Assembly: GCA_013824045.1 (NCBI GenBank) | Contig: PNND01000293.1 | Coordinates: 1-7,230, forward strand | Source: Rhodobacter sp. | GTDB lineage: Bacteria > Pseudomonadota > Alphaproteobacteria > Rhodobacterales > Rhodobacteraceae | Direction: 5' to 3' | DNA length: 7,230 nt | Part shown: one piece after another, positions 1 to 5,903 of the stretch | Position numbering within the stretch: position 1 is the stretch's first letter | How the letters are laid out: each line of letters begins with the position of its first letter | The notes under the pieces: generated by a model | Told to the model about the DNA's origin: nothing | What the model saw: only the letters and a program-made list of their open reading frames with translations | Database searches by the model: none | Translations under genes and position numbers: made by a program

Positions 1-497
1 CCGCAACCGGGGGCATCCTCCTCGGCCCCGAATATCACTTCGATCTCACCCGCCCCGGCATCGGCCTCTATGGCGGCCAGCCCTTCGCGCAGGCCCACCC
101 CACCATCACCCTGTCGCTGCCCATCATCCAGATACGTGAGGTCGCCGCCGGGGAAACCGTGGGCTACGCCTGCGGCTGGACAGCCACGAAACCCACAATC
201 GTGGCGACCTTGGCCGCAGGCTATGCCGATGGCCTGCCCCGCGCCCTGTCGGGCAAGGCCACGCTCTGGGATGGCGACACGCCCGTTCCCCTGCTGGGCC
301 GTGTCTCGATGGACCTCATCACCGCCGACATCACCCACCTGCCGCAGGTGCCGCGCAGCCTTGATATCTTGGGACCCCATCAGGTGGTGGATGACCTCGC
401 CGCCATCGCAGGCACCATCGGCTATGAAATCCTCACCTCACTCGGCCCCCGTTACACCCGCCGCTACATAGACCGCCGCACCGGGGGGCAGGCATGA
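1..497 (+). CDS. alr: alanine racemase, C-terminal part (5' end outside window)
   Basis: This PLP-dependent enzyme interconverts L- and D-alanine in the cytoplasm and supplies D-alanine for peptidoglycan. The reading frame is open from base 3 to the TGA at 495-497, giving 164 residues. The family is usually about 350-370 residues, so roughly the first 190 are missing, including the PLP-binding lysine. Visible family motifs are RPGIGLYGG near the start, GYADGL with the catalytic tyrosine (codon 222-224), GRVSMDL with the conserved methionine (codon 309-311), and LGPRYTRRY near the C-terminus. The visible part is the C-terminal beta-domain plus the end of the barrel. The ATG at 159 is internal and not a start. 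The stop overlaps the next start as ATGA (494-497), which suggests translational coupling to the lipid-transport permease. The assignment is secure. Whether it is the biosynthetic or a catabolic (DadX-like) paralogue cannot be told here. Confidence 0.95.
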   Translation, partial: ATGGILLGPEYHFDLTRPGIGLYGGQPFAQAHPTITLSLPIIQIREVAAGETVGYACGWTATKPTIVATLAAGYADGLPRALSGKATLWDGDTPVPLLGRVSMDLITADITHLPQVPRSLDILGPHQVVDDLAAIAGTIGYEILTSLGPRYTRRYIDRRTGGQA

Positions 498-1279
498 CCG
501 CGCTCACCACCCCTTTGGCCACGATCGGGCGGCCCGTGCTGGCAGCCCTTGCCGCGATCGGCCGAGTCGCGCTGTTTGCGGCGCAGGTCGTCAGCCACCT
601 CCTGCGCCCGCCCTTCTACCCGCGCGAATTCCTCCATGCCCTGATGCATATCGGCTGGTTCTCGCTGCCGGTCGTGGGCCTCACCGCCGTCTTCACCGGC
701 GGCGCGCTGGCGCTGCAGATCTATTCCGGCGGCGCAAGGTTCAATGCCGAGGCGGTGGTTCCTTCCATCGTCGCCATCGGCATGGTGCGTGAGCTTGGCC
801 CTGTCCTTGGTGGCCTGATGGTCGCGGCCCGGGTCGCATCCTCAATCGCGGCCGAGATCGGCACGATGAAGGTCACCGAACAGATCGACGCGCTGGTAAC
901 CCTCTCCACCAACCCGATCAAATACCTCGCCGTGCCGCGCGTTTTGGCCGCCACGCTTGCCGTGCCGGTTCTGGTGGGCGTGGGCGATGCCATCGGCATC
1001 GCGGGGGGCTGGCTCGTCGGGGTGAACCGCCTCGGCTTCAACTCCACCGTCTATCTGCAGAATACCTACGATTTCCTGGAAACCTGGGATGTCGTCTCGG
1101 GCCTTTGGAAAGGCGCGGCCTTCGGCTTCATCGTGGCGCTGATGGGCTGCTACCACGGCATGAATTCTGGTCGCGGCGCACAAGGCGTCGGCGCGGCCAC
1201 CAAAGCCGCCGTCGTGGGTGCCTCGGTCCTGATCCTCGCCACCAATTACATCCTCACCGAACTGTTCTTCTCCGCATGA
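494..1279 (+). CDS. mlaE: MlaE-type phospholipid ABC transporter permease
   Basis: This 261-residue inner-membrane permease belongs to the MlaE/YrbE family, which with an MlaF ATPase moves phospholipids between the inner membrane and a periplasmic MCE protein. The family core is clear: [19 protein letters not shown] at about residues 99-117, then [15 protein letters not shown] at 120-134, and a conserved C-terminal block ([22 protein letters not shown], about 219-240). Hydrophobic segments fall near 54-77, 88-115, 148-175, 202-222 and 240-258. They are preceded by an amphipathic N-terminal stretch, as in known MlaE proteins. There is no N-terminal STAS domain. The start ATG overlaps the alr stop by four bases, and a G-rich stretch just upstream is only a weak Shine-Dalgarno match. 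The stop overlaps mlaF, again as ATGA. The family is certain, but the exact lipid and the direction of transport are not shown by the sequence. Confidence 0.94.
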   Translation: MTALTTPLATIGRPVLAALAAIGRVALFAAQVVSHLLRPPFYPREFLHALMHIGWFSLPVVGLTAVFTGGALALQIYSGGARFNAEAVVPSIVAIGMVRELGPVLGGLMVAARVASSIAAEIGTMKVTEQIDALVTLSTNPIKYLAVPRVLAATLAVPVLVGVGDAIGIAGGWLVGVNRLGFNSTVYLQNTYDFLETWDVVSGLWKGAAFGFIVALMGCYHGMNSGRGAQGVGAATKAAVVGASVLILATNYILTELFFSA

Positions 1280-2022
1280 TCACGCTCACCGACGTCACCA
1301 AGACCTTCGGCCGGAACCGCGTCCTGCGCGGGGTGAACCTGACCATCCCGTCAGGCCAGAGCATGGTCATCATCGGCGGCTCGGGCACCGGGAAATCGGT
1401 GCTCTTGAAATGCATCCTCGGCCTCGGCCGCCATGACGGCGGCTCCATCACGCTGGACGGTCAGGATGTCACCAAAGGCGACCGCGATGCCTTCCTCGCC
1501 CGCTTCGGGATGCTGTTCCAAGGCGGCGCGCTGTTCGACAGCCTCCGCGTCTGGGAAAACGTGGCCTTCCGCCTGATGCGCGGCCCCGCCAAGCGGCCAA
1601 AGCTTGAGGCGCGCGAGATCGCCATAGAAAAACTCCGCCGCGTCGGCCTGAAACCCGAAGTGGCAGACCTTTACCCCGCCGAACTTTCGGGTGGCATGCA
1701 GAAACGCGTGGGCCTTGCCCGCGCCATCGCGGCGGAACCGGAGATCATCTTCTTCGATGAACCCACCACCGGGCTTGACCCGATCATGGCTGGCGTCATC
1801 AATGACCTCATCCGTGAAATCGTCACGGAAATGGGGGCCACCGCCATGACCATCACCCATGACATGTCCTCGGTCCGCGCCATCGCCGACCGCGTCGCCA
1901 TGCTGCATGACGGTGTCATCCAATGGACCGGCCCCATCGCCGATCTCGACATCACCCCCGATCCTTACGTGCAGCAGTTCATCCACGGCCGCGCCACAGG
2001 CCCCATCGCCGCGGTGCGCTGA
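1276..2022 (+). CDS. mlaF: MlaF-type ABC transporter ATPase
   Basis: This 248-residue cytoplasmic ATPase powers the MlaE permease encoded just before it. Every ABC motif is intact: Walker A GGSGTGKS (residues 34-41), Q-loop glutamine 82 in LFQGGALF, signature LSGGMQ (137-142), Walker B IIFFDEP with Asp161 and catalytic Glu162, and the H-loop histidine 195. The GALFDS sequence after the Q-loop and the tail DPYVQQFIHGRATGP are hallmarks of the MlaF subfamily. I chose the ATG at 1276 because it puts the first beta strand ([11 protein letters not shown]) at the N-terminus. The longer frame beginning at 1105 runs through mlaE and has no family-like sequence there. There is no Shine-Dalgarno site, so translation probably depends on the ATGA overlap with mlaE. 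The protein ends about five residues after the GP of the tail motif. From memory, E. coli MlaF continues about 20 residues further. Confidence 0.95.
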   Translation: MITLTDVTKTFGRNRVLRGVNLTIPSGQSMVIIGGSGTGKSVLLKCILGLGRHDGGSITLDGQDVTKGDRDAFLARFGMLFQGGALFDSLRVWENVAFRLMRGPAKRPKLEAREIAIEKLRRVGLKPEVADLYPAELSGGMQKRVGLARAIAAEPEIIFFDEPTTGLDPIMAGVINDLIREIVTEMGATAMTITHDMSSVRAIADRVAMLHDGVIQWTGPIADLDITPDPYVQQFIHGRATGPIAAVR

Positions 2023-2396
2023 TGCAGGCATGGGCGGAACAGGCGCTGGTGCTCCTGTCCGGCTCCGGCCTGATCCGCGGCCTTGTCGCCGCGATCCCCG
2101 TGACCATCGCGGTCGCAGCCTTGGCCGGCTGGCGGCAACGGGTGGAAGGCGCGGGTCTGCTCGCGCTCTTTGCCTGCGCCTTCTGCCTCTGGCTCATCCT
2201 GCCCTGGCATCCCCCCTATCTGGAACTGCAACAGTCCAGCCTTGTCTTGTCCATTCTGTGCTGGGTCTGGCTGGTCTGGGCTTGGGCGCGGCACGTGCTG
2301 GGCGAATGGCCTGCGCCGATCTGGGGCCATTGGATCGTGGGCACCTTCCTTTGGGTGCTGCCCGTCGCCGCTGTGGTGGTGCTTCTGTTGGGCTGA
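2022..2396 (+). CDS. tryptophan-rich four-helix membrane protein, function unknown
   Basis: I do not recognise this 124-residue protein. It has four hydrophobic segments, near residues 17-36, 44-62, 71-90 and 103-123, joined by very short loops, so nearly the whole chain sits in the membrane. Twelve of 124 residues are tryptophan, with a cluster at residues 81-88 (WVWLVWAW) and others flanking the helices. No signal peptidase site, catalytic motif or metal-binding cysteine pair is visible. The start is the ATG at 2022, which shares its A with the mlaF stop (TGATG). There is no ribosome-binding site of its own, so expression probably depends on mlaF translation. The in-frame ATG at 1923 lies inside mlaF and would add an arginine/histidine-rich stretch that reads as mlaF shadow. 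The coupling suggests, without proof, an accessory role with the MlaE/MlaF transporter. The gene sits where an MCE-domain mlaD gene might be expected, but it has no MCE features. Confidence 0.85.
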   Translation: MQAWAEQALVLLSGSGLIRGLVAAIPVTIAVAALAGWRQRVEGAGLLALFACAFCLWLILPWHPPYLELQQSSLVLSILCWVWLVWAWARHVLGEWPAPIWGHWIVGTFLWVLPVAAVVVLLLG

Positions 2397-2419
2397 TTGT
2401 TTTCCATTGGGAAACAATC
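2395..2419 (+). terminator. hairpin at the 3' end of the alr-mla operon
   Basis: An 11-base-pair stem (GATTGTTTTCC with GGGAAACAATC, one G-U pair) closes a three-base loop. It begins inside the stop codon of the 2022-2396 gene. Its position suggests a transcript end or an RNA-stabilising structure. No T-run follows on either strand, so it is not a standard intrinsic terminator. The structure is visible directly, but the function is inferred. Confidence 0.35.
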
Positions 2420-2440
2420 GCCAGATCTTCCGTCCGTCTG

Positions 2441-2480
2441 TTTCATTGGACGTTCCAAGATCACGAAAACATTTGCCGAA
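2441..2480 (+). promoter_or_regulatory. possible promoter/operator region upstream of the 2528 gene
   Basis: The 2397-2527 spacer is about 50% GC, and 2441-2480 is about 40%, far below the flanking genes. Within it TTGGA-N3-TCCAA (2446-2458) is a perfect short inverted repeat. TTGGAC (2446-2451) could serve as a -35 element, but the sequence 16-18 bases downstream (AACATT and overlapping hexamers) is a poor -10. A promoter for the second gene group is likely somewhere in this spacer because the next gene is not overlapped by the previous one. The exact elements are uncertain. Confidence 0.3.
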
Positions 2481-2514
2481 TCTCCCCTCCCTGCGCTTGC
2501 CTGTGCATCGTGGT

Positions 2515-2520
2515 AAAGAG
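2515..2520 (+). promoter_or_regulatory. ribosome-binding site deciding a GTG start
   Basis: AAAGAG lies seven bases before the GTG at 2528 and sixteen before the in-frame ATG at 2537. The spacing favours GTG as the start of the membrane/coiled-coil protein, although the match to AAGGAG is imperfect. Confidence 0.4.
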
Positions 2521-2527
2521 TGTGTGA

Positions 2528-3304
2528 GTGCTGCCAATGTCCCCCGTCCTGTCCGGCAACCTGCGCGTTGCCCTGCGCGCCCTGCAATCGGCTGCTCATG
2601 GTCTGGTGGTCTTGCTTGCGGTTGCTCTGATCACGGCAAGCATCCTCGCCGCCCTTGGCTATCTGCCTTGGCCCAACCTCGCCCTTGCCTTCGGCGCTAC
2701 AACCTTGCCCGATGCCGGCATGTGGGCGCAGCTTGGCCTGACGGCTTTCACAGGTCTGCTCTGCCTGTTCCTGCCCGCAAATTCCCGCATGGCCCGTCTG
2801 GAGCGCAGCCACCGCACCTTTGCCATGGGGCTGGAAGATGTGGCCCATGCCTATCGCATCGCCCATGCTGCCGATCGTGCCGCAGTCTTTGCCCTGTCCG
2901 GCGAGTTTGAAACCATGCGCGCGCGGCTGAACCACCTGCGCCAGCATCCCGATCTCGCCCATCTTGAACCGGAACTGCTGCAACTCGCCGCGCAAATGAG
3001 CTTTCAGACTCGTGATTTGGCCCGCACCTATTCCGATGCCCGCGTCACCCGCGCCCGCGATTTCCTGAAACAACGGCAAGAAGAGGTGCAGGCCCTCACC
3101 GACCGCATCACCCTCGCCCGCCAGACCACAGATGAGCTGCGCCGCTGGCTCACGGATATCGAGGCCGAGGAACGGCAGGCTGAACAACAGATCAAACGGC
3201 TGGAGGCGGACCTGCGGGAAATCCTGCCGCAACTGGGCTATGCGCTGGAGGCCGACGATCCGCGCGATGCTACTGTGGTCCAACTGCCCAAACCGGCAAA
3301 GTGA
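2528..3304 (+). CDS. two-helix membrane protein with C-terminal coiled coil
   Basis: This is a 258-residue protein with a GTG start; the ATG at 2537 would remove three residues. It has two transmembrane segments, near residues 24-44 and 65-83, in a hairpin that leaves the long C-terminal part on one side, probably the cytoplasm. Residues about 90-165 look helical. Residues about 170-232 are strongly charged and heptad-like (KQRQEEVQAL, EAEERQAEQQIKRLEADL), which fits a coiled coil. The tail ends VVQLPKPAK. No nuclease, helicase, ATPase or DNA-binding motif is visible. From memory, similar proteins in Rhodobacteraceae genomes carry the product name 'DNA repair protein', perhaps only because radA is nearby. 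I cannot confirm that name, and the sequence does not support it. A structural, scaffold or membrane-tethered role fits better. It starts the gene group that leads to radA, with 36 bases before the PqiA-like gene. Confidence 0.85.
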   Translation: MLPMSPVLSGNLRVALRALQSAAHGLVVLLAVALITASILAALGYLPWPNLALAFGATTLPDAGMWAQLGLTAFTGLLCLFLPANSRMARLERSHRTFAMGLEDVAHAYRIAHAADRAAVFALSGEFETMRARLNHLRQHPDLAHLEPELLQLAAQMSFQTRDLARTYSDARVTRARDFLKQRQEEVQALTDRITLARQTTDELRRWLTDIEAEERQAEQQIKRLEADLREILPQLGYALEADDPRDATVVQLPKPAK

Positions 3305-3313
3305 CTTGCGCCC

Positions 3314-3331
3314 GGGCGGGCCTTCCCGCCC
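3314..3331 (+). other. GC-rich hairpin between the 2528 gene and the PqiA-like gene
   Basis: GGGCGGG and CCCGCCC form a perfect seven-base-pair stem around a CCTT loop, ten bases before the next start codon. No T-run follows. It occupies most of the 36-base gap and leaves no room for a recognisable Shine-Dalgarno site. It could slow transcription, protect an mRNA end or affect initiation at 3341. Confidence 0.4.
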
Positions 3332-3340
3332 AATGGCACC

Positions 3341-3769
3341 ATGCGTGCATTCGTCCTTCTGAACCTGTCCCTCCTGATCCTGTTCCCGGTCGCATGGTTT
3401 GCGCCGCTTTTGCGCGCGGGCCTGTTGCCGCTGTTCGGCCTGTCTGAAATCTCGGTCATCACCGGCCTTCAGGCGCTCTGGGACACCGACCCCGCCTTGG
3501 CGGCACTGGTGGCCCTCCTCGCCCTCGTCGCCCCCTATGCCAAGGTGATCGGCCTTGCCCTGATCGACTTCCACTTCCTTACACCCCGCGCCCTGCCCGC
3601 CCTGTGCCTACTTGGCCGCTTCGCCATGGCCGACATCTTCCTCATCGCGCTCTACATCGTCGTGGCCAAGGGCACCGGCTTCGGCACGGTGGAAACCGCT
3701 TGGGGTCTGTGGCTCTTCACCTCCTGCGTCGCACTGTCGCTGATCCTCACCCACCGCCGCCGCCCTTGA
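3341..3769 (+). CDS. short PqiA-like (paraquat-inducible protein A family) membrane protein
   Basis: This 142-residue inner-membrane protein has four predicted helices, near residues 3-28, 52-75, 92-110 and 117-137. Features that recall the PqiA family are the SEISVITGLQALWD segment (35-48), APYAKVIGLAL (64-74) and especially LGRFAMADIFLIALYIVVAK (91-110), which resembles the conserved G-R-W-S-M-x-D-V-F block of PqiA/YebS. E. coli PqiA has two such membrane domains plus cysteine zinc-binding motifs and about 400 residues. This protein is a single domain, and its only cysteines (89 and 129) are not paired in a zinc motif. PqiA partners MCE proteins (PqiB) in envelope lipid transport, but none is encoded here. 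The ATG is the only upstream start, because the previous gene's stop lies in the same frame with no start codon in between. There is no clear ribosome-binding site. The family call is fairly good, while the function is inferred. Confidence 0.8.
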   Translation: MRAFVLLNLSLLILFPVAWFAPLLRAGLLPLFGLSEISVITGLQALWDTDPALAALVALLALVAPYAKVIGLALIDFHFLTPRALPALCLLGRFAMADIFLIALYIVVAKGTGFGTVETAWGLWLFTSCVALSLILTHRRRP

Positions 3770-3800
3770 ACCCACCGCCCCCAACCGATACCCAATACGC

Positions 3801-5159
3801 ATGAGCAAATCCGCCCCCGCCTTCACCTGCACCGCCTGTGGCGCCGTCCACCGCAAATGGGCGGGCAAATGCGATGCCTGTGGCGCGTGGAATTCCATTA
3901 TCGAAGAGGCCCCCCTCTCCACCGGCCCCAAATCGCTGGGCGCCAAGGGCCGGACCATCCCCCTCACCGATCTGACGACCGAGGAAACCCCGCCCCCCCG
4001 TGCCGCCTCGGGGATGGATGAATTTGACCGCGTCCTCGGCGGCGGCCTTGTGCCCGCCTCTGCCATCCTCGTGGGCGGCGATCCGGGCATCGGCAAATCC
4101 ACCCTCTTATTGCAGGCCACCGCCAGCTTTGCCCGGCGCGGCCTGAAATGCATGTATATCTCGGGCGAGGAAGCCTCGGCTCAGGTCCGCATGCGCGCCC
4201 AACGCCTTGGCCTGACCGATGCACCCGTCTCGCTAGGTGCAGAAACCGCCCTGCGCGACATCCTCACCACGCTTGATGCCGAACGCCCCGACCTTGCGGT
4301 GATCGACTCGATCCAGACCATGTGGCTGGACACCGTCGAGGCCGCCCCCGGCTCCGTCTCACAGGTCCGCGCCGCCGCGCATGAGCTTGTCACCTTCGCC
4401 AAACGGCGCGGCGTGGCCGTCATCCTCGTGGGTCATGTCACCAAGGAGGGCCAGATCGCCGGCCCCCGCGTTGTCGAACACATGGTCGATACGGTGCTCT
4501 ATTTCGAAGGCGAACGCGGCCACCAGTTCCGCATCCTGCGCGCCGTGAAGAACCGCTTCGGCCCCGCCGATGAAATCGGCGTGTTTGAGATGACGGGCGA
4601 CGGTCTGGCACAGGTCACCAACCCCTCTGCCCTGTTCCTGTCGGATCGCGGCCAGTCCAGCCCGGGGTCCGCCGTCTTTGCCGGCATAGAAGGCACGCGC
4701 CCCGTCCTGACCGAGATCCAAGCCCTCGTCGCCCCCTCCAACCTCGGCACCCCACGCCGCACGGTGGTGGGCCTCGATTCCGGCCGCCTCTCCACCATCC
4801 TCGCCGTTCTGGAATCCCGCTGCGGCATCCCCTTCGCCGGGCTCGACGTGTTCCTCAACGTGGCGGGCGGCATGCGCGTGTCGGAACCCGCCGCCGATCT
4901 GGCCGTCGCCGCAGCGCTTCTTTCCGCCCGCGAAGATGTGGCCTTGCCGCCCGATATGGTGCTTTTTGGCGAAATCTCCCTCTCCGGGGCCCTGCGCCCG
5001 GTCGGTCAGACCGAAAACAGGTTGAAAGAAGCCTCGAAACTTGGTTTCTCACAGGCGATTGCGCCGGACCGTTCCAAACTTGGGGCGGAGACAGGGATGC
5101 GGGTGCGTCAGATGCCCGATCTCACGGCCTTTGTAGGCGAGATGTTCGGGGCGGGCTGA
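3801..5159 (+). CDS. radA: DNA repair protein RadA (branch-migration ATPase)
   Basis: RadA (Sms) is a hexameric DnaB-like motor that extends RecA-made recombination intermediates. The protein is 452 residues, a normal family length. Its parts are in order: a zinc finger with Cys10, Cys13, Cys24 and Cys27; Walker A GGDPGIGKS (92-100); Walker B ending LAVIDSIQT with Asp169; the RadA-specific KNRFG motif (250-254); and a C-terminal Lon-protease-like domain from about 270 onward, including GLDSGRLSTILAVLE and FLNVAGGMRVSEPAADLAVA. The Lon-like domain is a DNA-binding scaffold in this family rather than a protease. The ATG at 3801 is the only start that keeps the zinc finger. The 31 bases after the PqiA-like gene contain no recognisable Shine-Dalgarno sequence, so co-transcription with the preceding genes is likely but initiation is unusual. 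All key residues are present and there is no sign of damage. Confidence 0.98.
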   Translation: MSKSAPAFTCTACGAVHRKWAGKCDACGAWNSIIEEAPLSTGPKSLGAKGRTIPLTDLTTEETPPPRAASGMDEFDRVLGGGLVPASAILVGGDPGIGKSTLLLQATASFARRGLKCMYISGEEASAQVRMRAQRLGLTDAPVSLGAETALRDILTTLDAERPDLAVIDSIQTMWLDTVEAAPGSVSQVRAAAHELVTFAKRRGVAVILVGHVTKEGQIAGPRVVEHMVDTVLYFEGERGHQFRILRAVKNRFGPADEIGVFEMTGDGLAQVTNPSALFLSDRGQSSPGSAVFAGIEGTRPVLTEIQALVAPSNLGTPRRTVVGLDSGRLSTILAVLESRCGIPFAGLDVFLNVAGGMRVSEPAADLAVAAALLSAREDVALPPDMVLFGEISLSGALRPVGQTENRLKEASKLGFSQAIAPDRSKLGAETGMRVRQMPDLTAFVGEMFGAG

Positions 5160-5174
5160 TCCCCCCGGCAGGAC

Positions 5175-5184
5175 AGGAGCAGGA
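5175..5184 (+). promoter_or_regulatory. ribosome-binding site of cvpA
   Basis: AGGAG (5175-5179) and AGGA (5181-5184) lie 11 and 6 bases before the cvpA ATG. Either can pair with 16S rRNA, and together they support the start at 5191. This contrasts with the poorly marked starts of the genes upstream. Confidence 0.6.
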
Positions 5185-5190
5185 CGGCAA

Positions 5191-5784
5191 ATGGAAGGTT
5201 TCACCCTGATCGACGCGGTTGTCGCGGGCGTCATCGTGCTTTCGGCGATCCTCGCCTATTCGCGCGGTTTCGTGCGCGAGGCGATGGCCATCGTCGGCTG
5301 GATCGGGGCGGCCCTGGTGGCCTTCCTCTTTGCCGCCGCCGTGCAGCCCTTGGTCAAGGAACTCCCCGTCGTCGGCGAATTCCTCGGCGACAGTTGCGAA
5401 TTGTCGATCATCGCGGCCTTCGCTTTGGTCTTTGCCGCCGCGCTGATCGTGGCTTCGCTCTTTACCCCCCTCTTGTCCTCGGCCATCCAACGCACCGCTC
5501 TTGGCGGGCTGGATCAGGGCCTTGGCTTTCTCTTCGGTGTGGCACGCGGCGTGCTGCTCGTTGCTGTGGCATTCCTTGTTTACGACCGTGCCATCGCCTC
5601 GAATGCGATTCCGATGGTCGATGACAGCCGCTCGGCAAAGGTCTTTGCCTCCTTTCAGGAAAACATCGACGCGCAGATGCCCTCCGATGCCCCGGGCTGG
5701 ATCGTCGCCCGCTACAACGACCTGACTCAGGTCTGCGTCGGTGAAGCGGCACCGGCCGAAACCGCTCCCTCTACCTCGGGCTGA
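5191..5784 (+). CDS. cvpA: CvpA family inner-membrane protein
   Basis: This 197-residue inner-membrane protein is of the CvpA family, named for a role in colicin V production in E. coli; its molecular function is still poorly defined. Four hydrophobic segments lie near residues 7-22, 32-50, 70-90 and 110-130. The family motifs YSRGFVREAM (23-32) and LGGLDQGLGFLFGVARG (104-120) are clear. The C-terminal 65 residues are soluble and end in an alanine/proline/threonine-rich tail, as is common in alphaproteobacterial members. The start is supported by a Shine-Dalgarno site. The gene lies 31 bases after radA and directly before purF, an adjacency also found in E. coli, where cvpA and purF are co-transcribed. 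Here a 119-base gap with a promoter candidate separates them. The family call is firm. Confidence 0.93.
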   Translation: MEGFTLIDAVVAGVIVLSAILAYSRGFVREAMAIVGWIGAALVAFLFAAAVQPLVKELPVVGEFLGDSCELSIIAAFALVFAAALIVASLFTPLLSSAIQRTALGGLDQGLGFLFGVARGVLLVAVAFLVYDRAIASNAIPMVDDSRSAKVFASFQENIDAQMPSDAPGWIVARYNDLTQVCVGEAAPAETAPSTSG

Positions 5785-5840
5785 TCGCGGGCCAAATCGG
5801 ATTACGCGCCTCTGCACCGCCGCAGCGCGGCAAAGGGGGC

Positions 5841-5869
5841 GTGACAGTCGCATGACAAAGCACTAGATC
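5841..5869 (+). promoter_or_regulatory. candidate sigma-70-type promoter of purF
   Basis: GTGACA (5841-5846, five of six matches to TTGACA) is followed after 17 bases by TAGATC (5864-5869, three of six matches to TATAAT). A weak -10 is common in high-GC alphaproteobacteria. Transcription would begin near 5876, leaving a leader of about 28 bases before the ATG. No riboswitch or purine-repressor palindrome is visible in 5785-5903. Confidence 0.4.
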
Positions 5870-5894
5870 AGGGTCCACACCCATCCCCGGATTC

Positions 5895-5899
5895 GGAGG
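5895..5899 (+). promoter_or_regulatory. ribosome-binding site of purF
   Basis: GGAGG sits four bases before the ATG at 5904. It is the strongest Shine-Dalgarno match in the window and fixes the start of PurF, and so the length of its propeptide. The spacing is slightly short. Confidence 0.7.
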
Positions 5900-5903
5900 C
5901 CCC

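Noticed and set aside
1105..1275. Longer N-terminus for the ATPase, starting at 1105
   Set aside because: The extra 57 residues overlap mlaE out of frame and are Arg/His-rich. The ABC fold begins exactly at the ATG at 1276.
1351..2031. Minus-strand open frame of 226 codons inside mlaF
   Set aside because: It lies wholly opposite a gene with every ABC ATPase motif intact, and its Gly/Asp/His-rich composition is typical of antisense shadow.
2452..2466. Possible alphaproteobacterial LexA box (GTTC-N7-GTTC) near the so-called DNA repair gene
   Set aside because: GTTC occurs at 2452-2455, but the second half-site at 2463-2466 reads ACGA, so the box is not present.
2216..3574. Minus-strand open frame of 452 codons across the spacer and parts of three genes
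   Set aside because: It is rich in Gln, Gly and Arg with no recognisable domain, as expected opposite GC-rich genes. The + strand frames have clear membrane and coiled-coil character.
5819..5831. GCCGC-AGC-GCGGC hairpin after cvpA as a terminator
   Set aside because: The stem is only five base pairs with no T-run, and such repeats are common by chance at this GC content.
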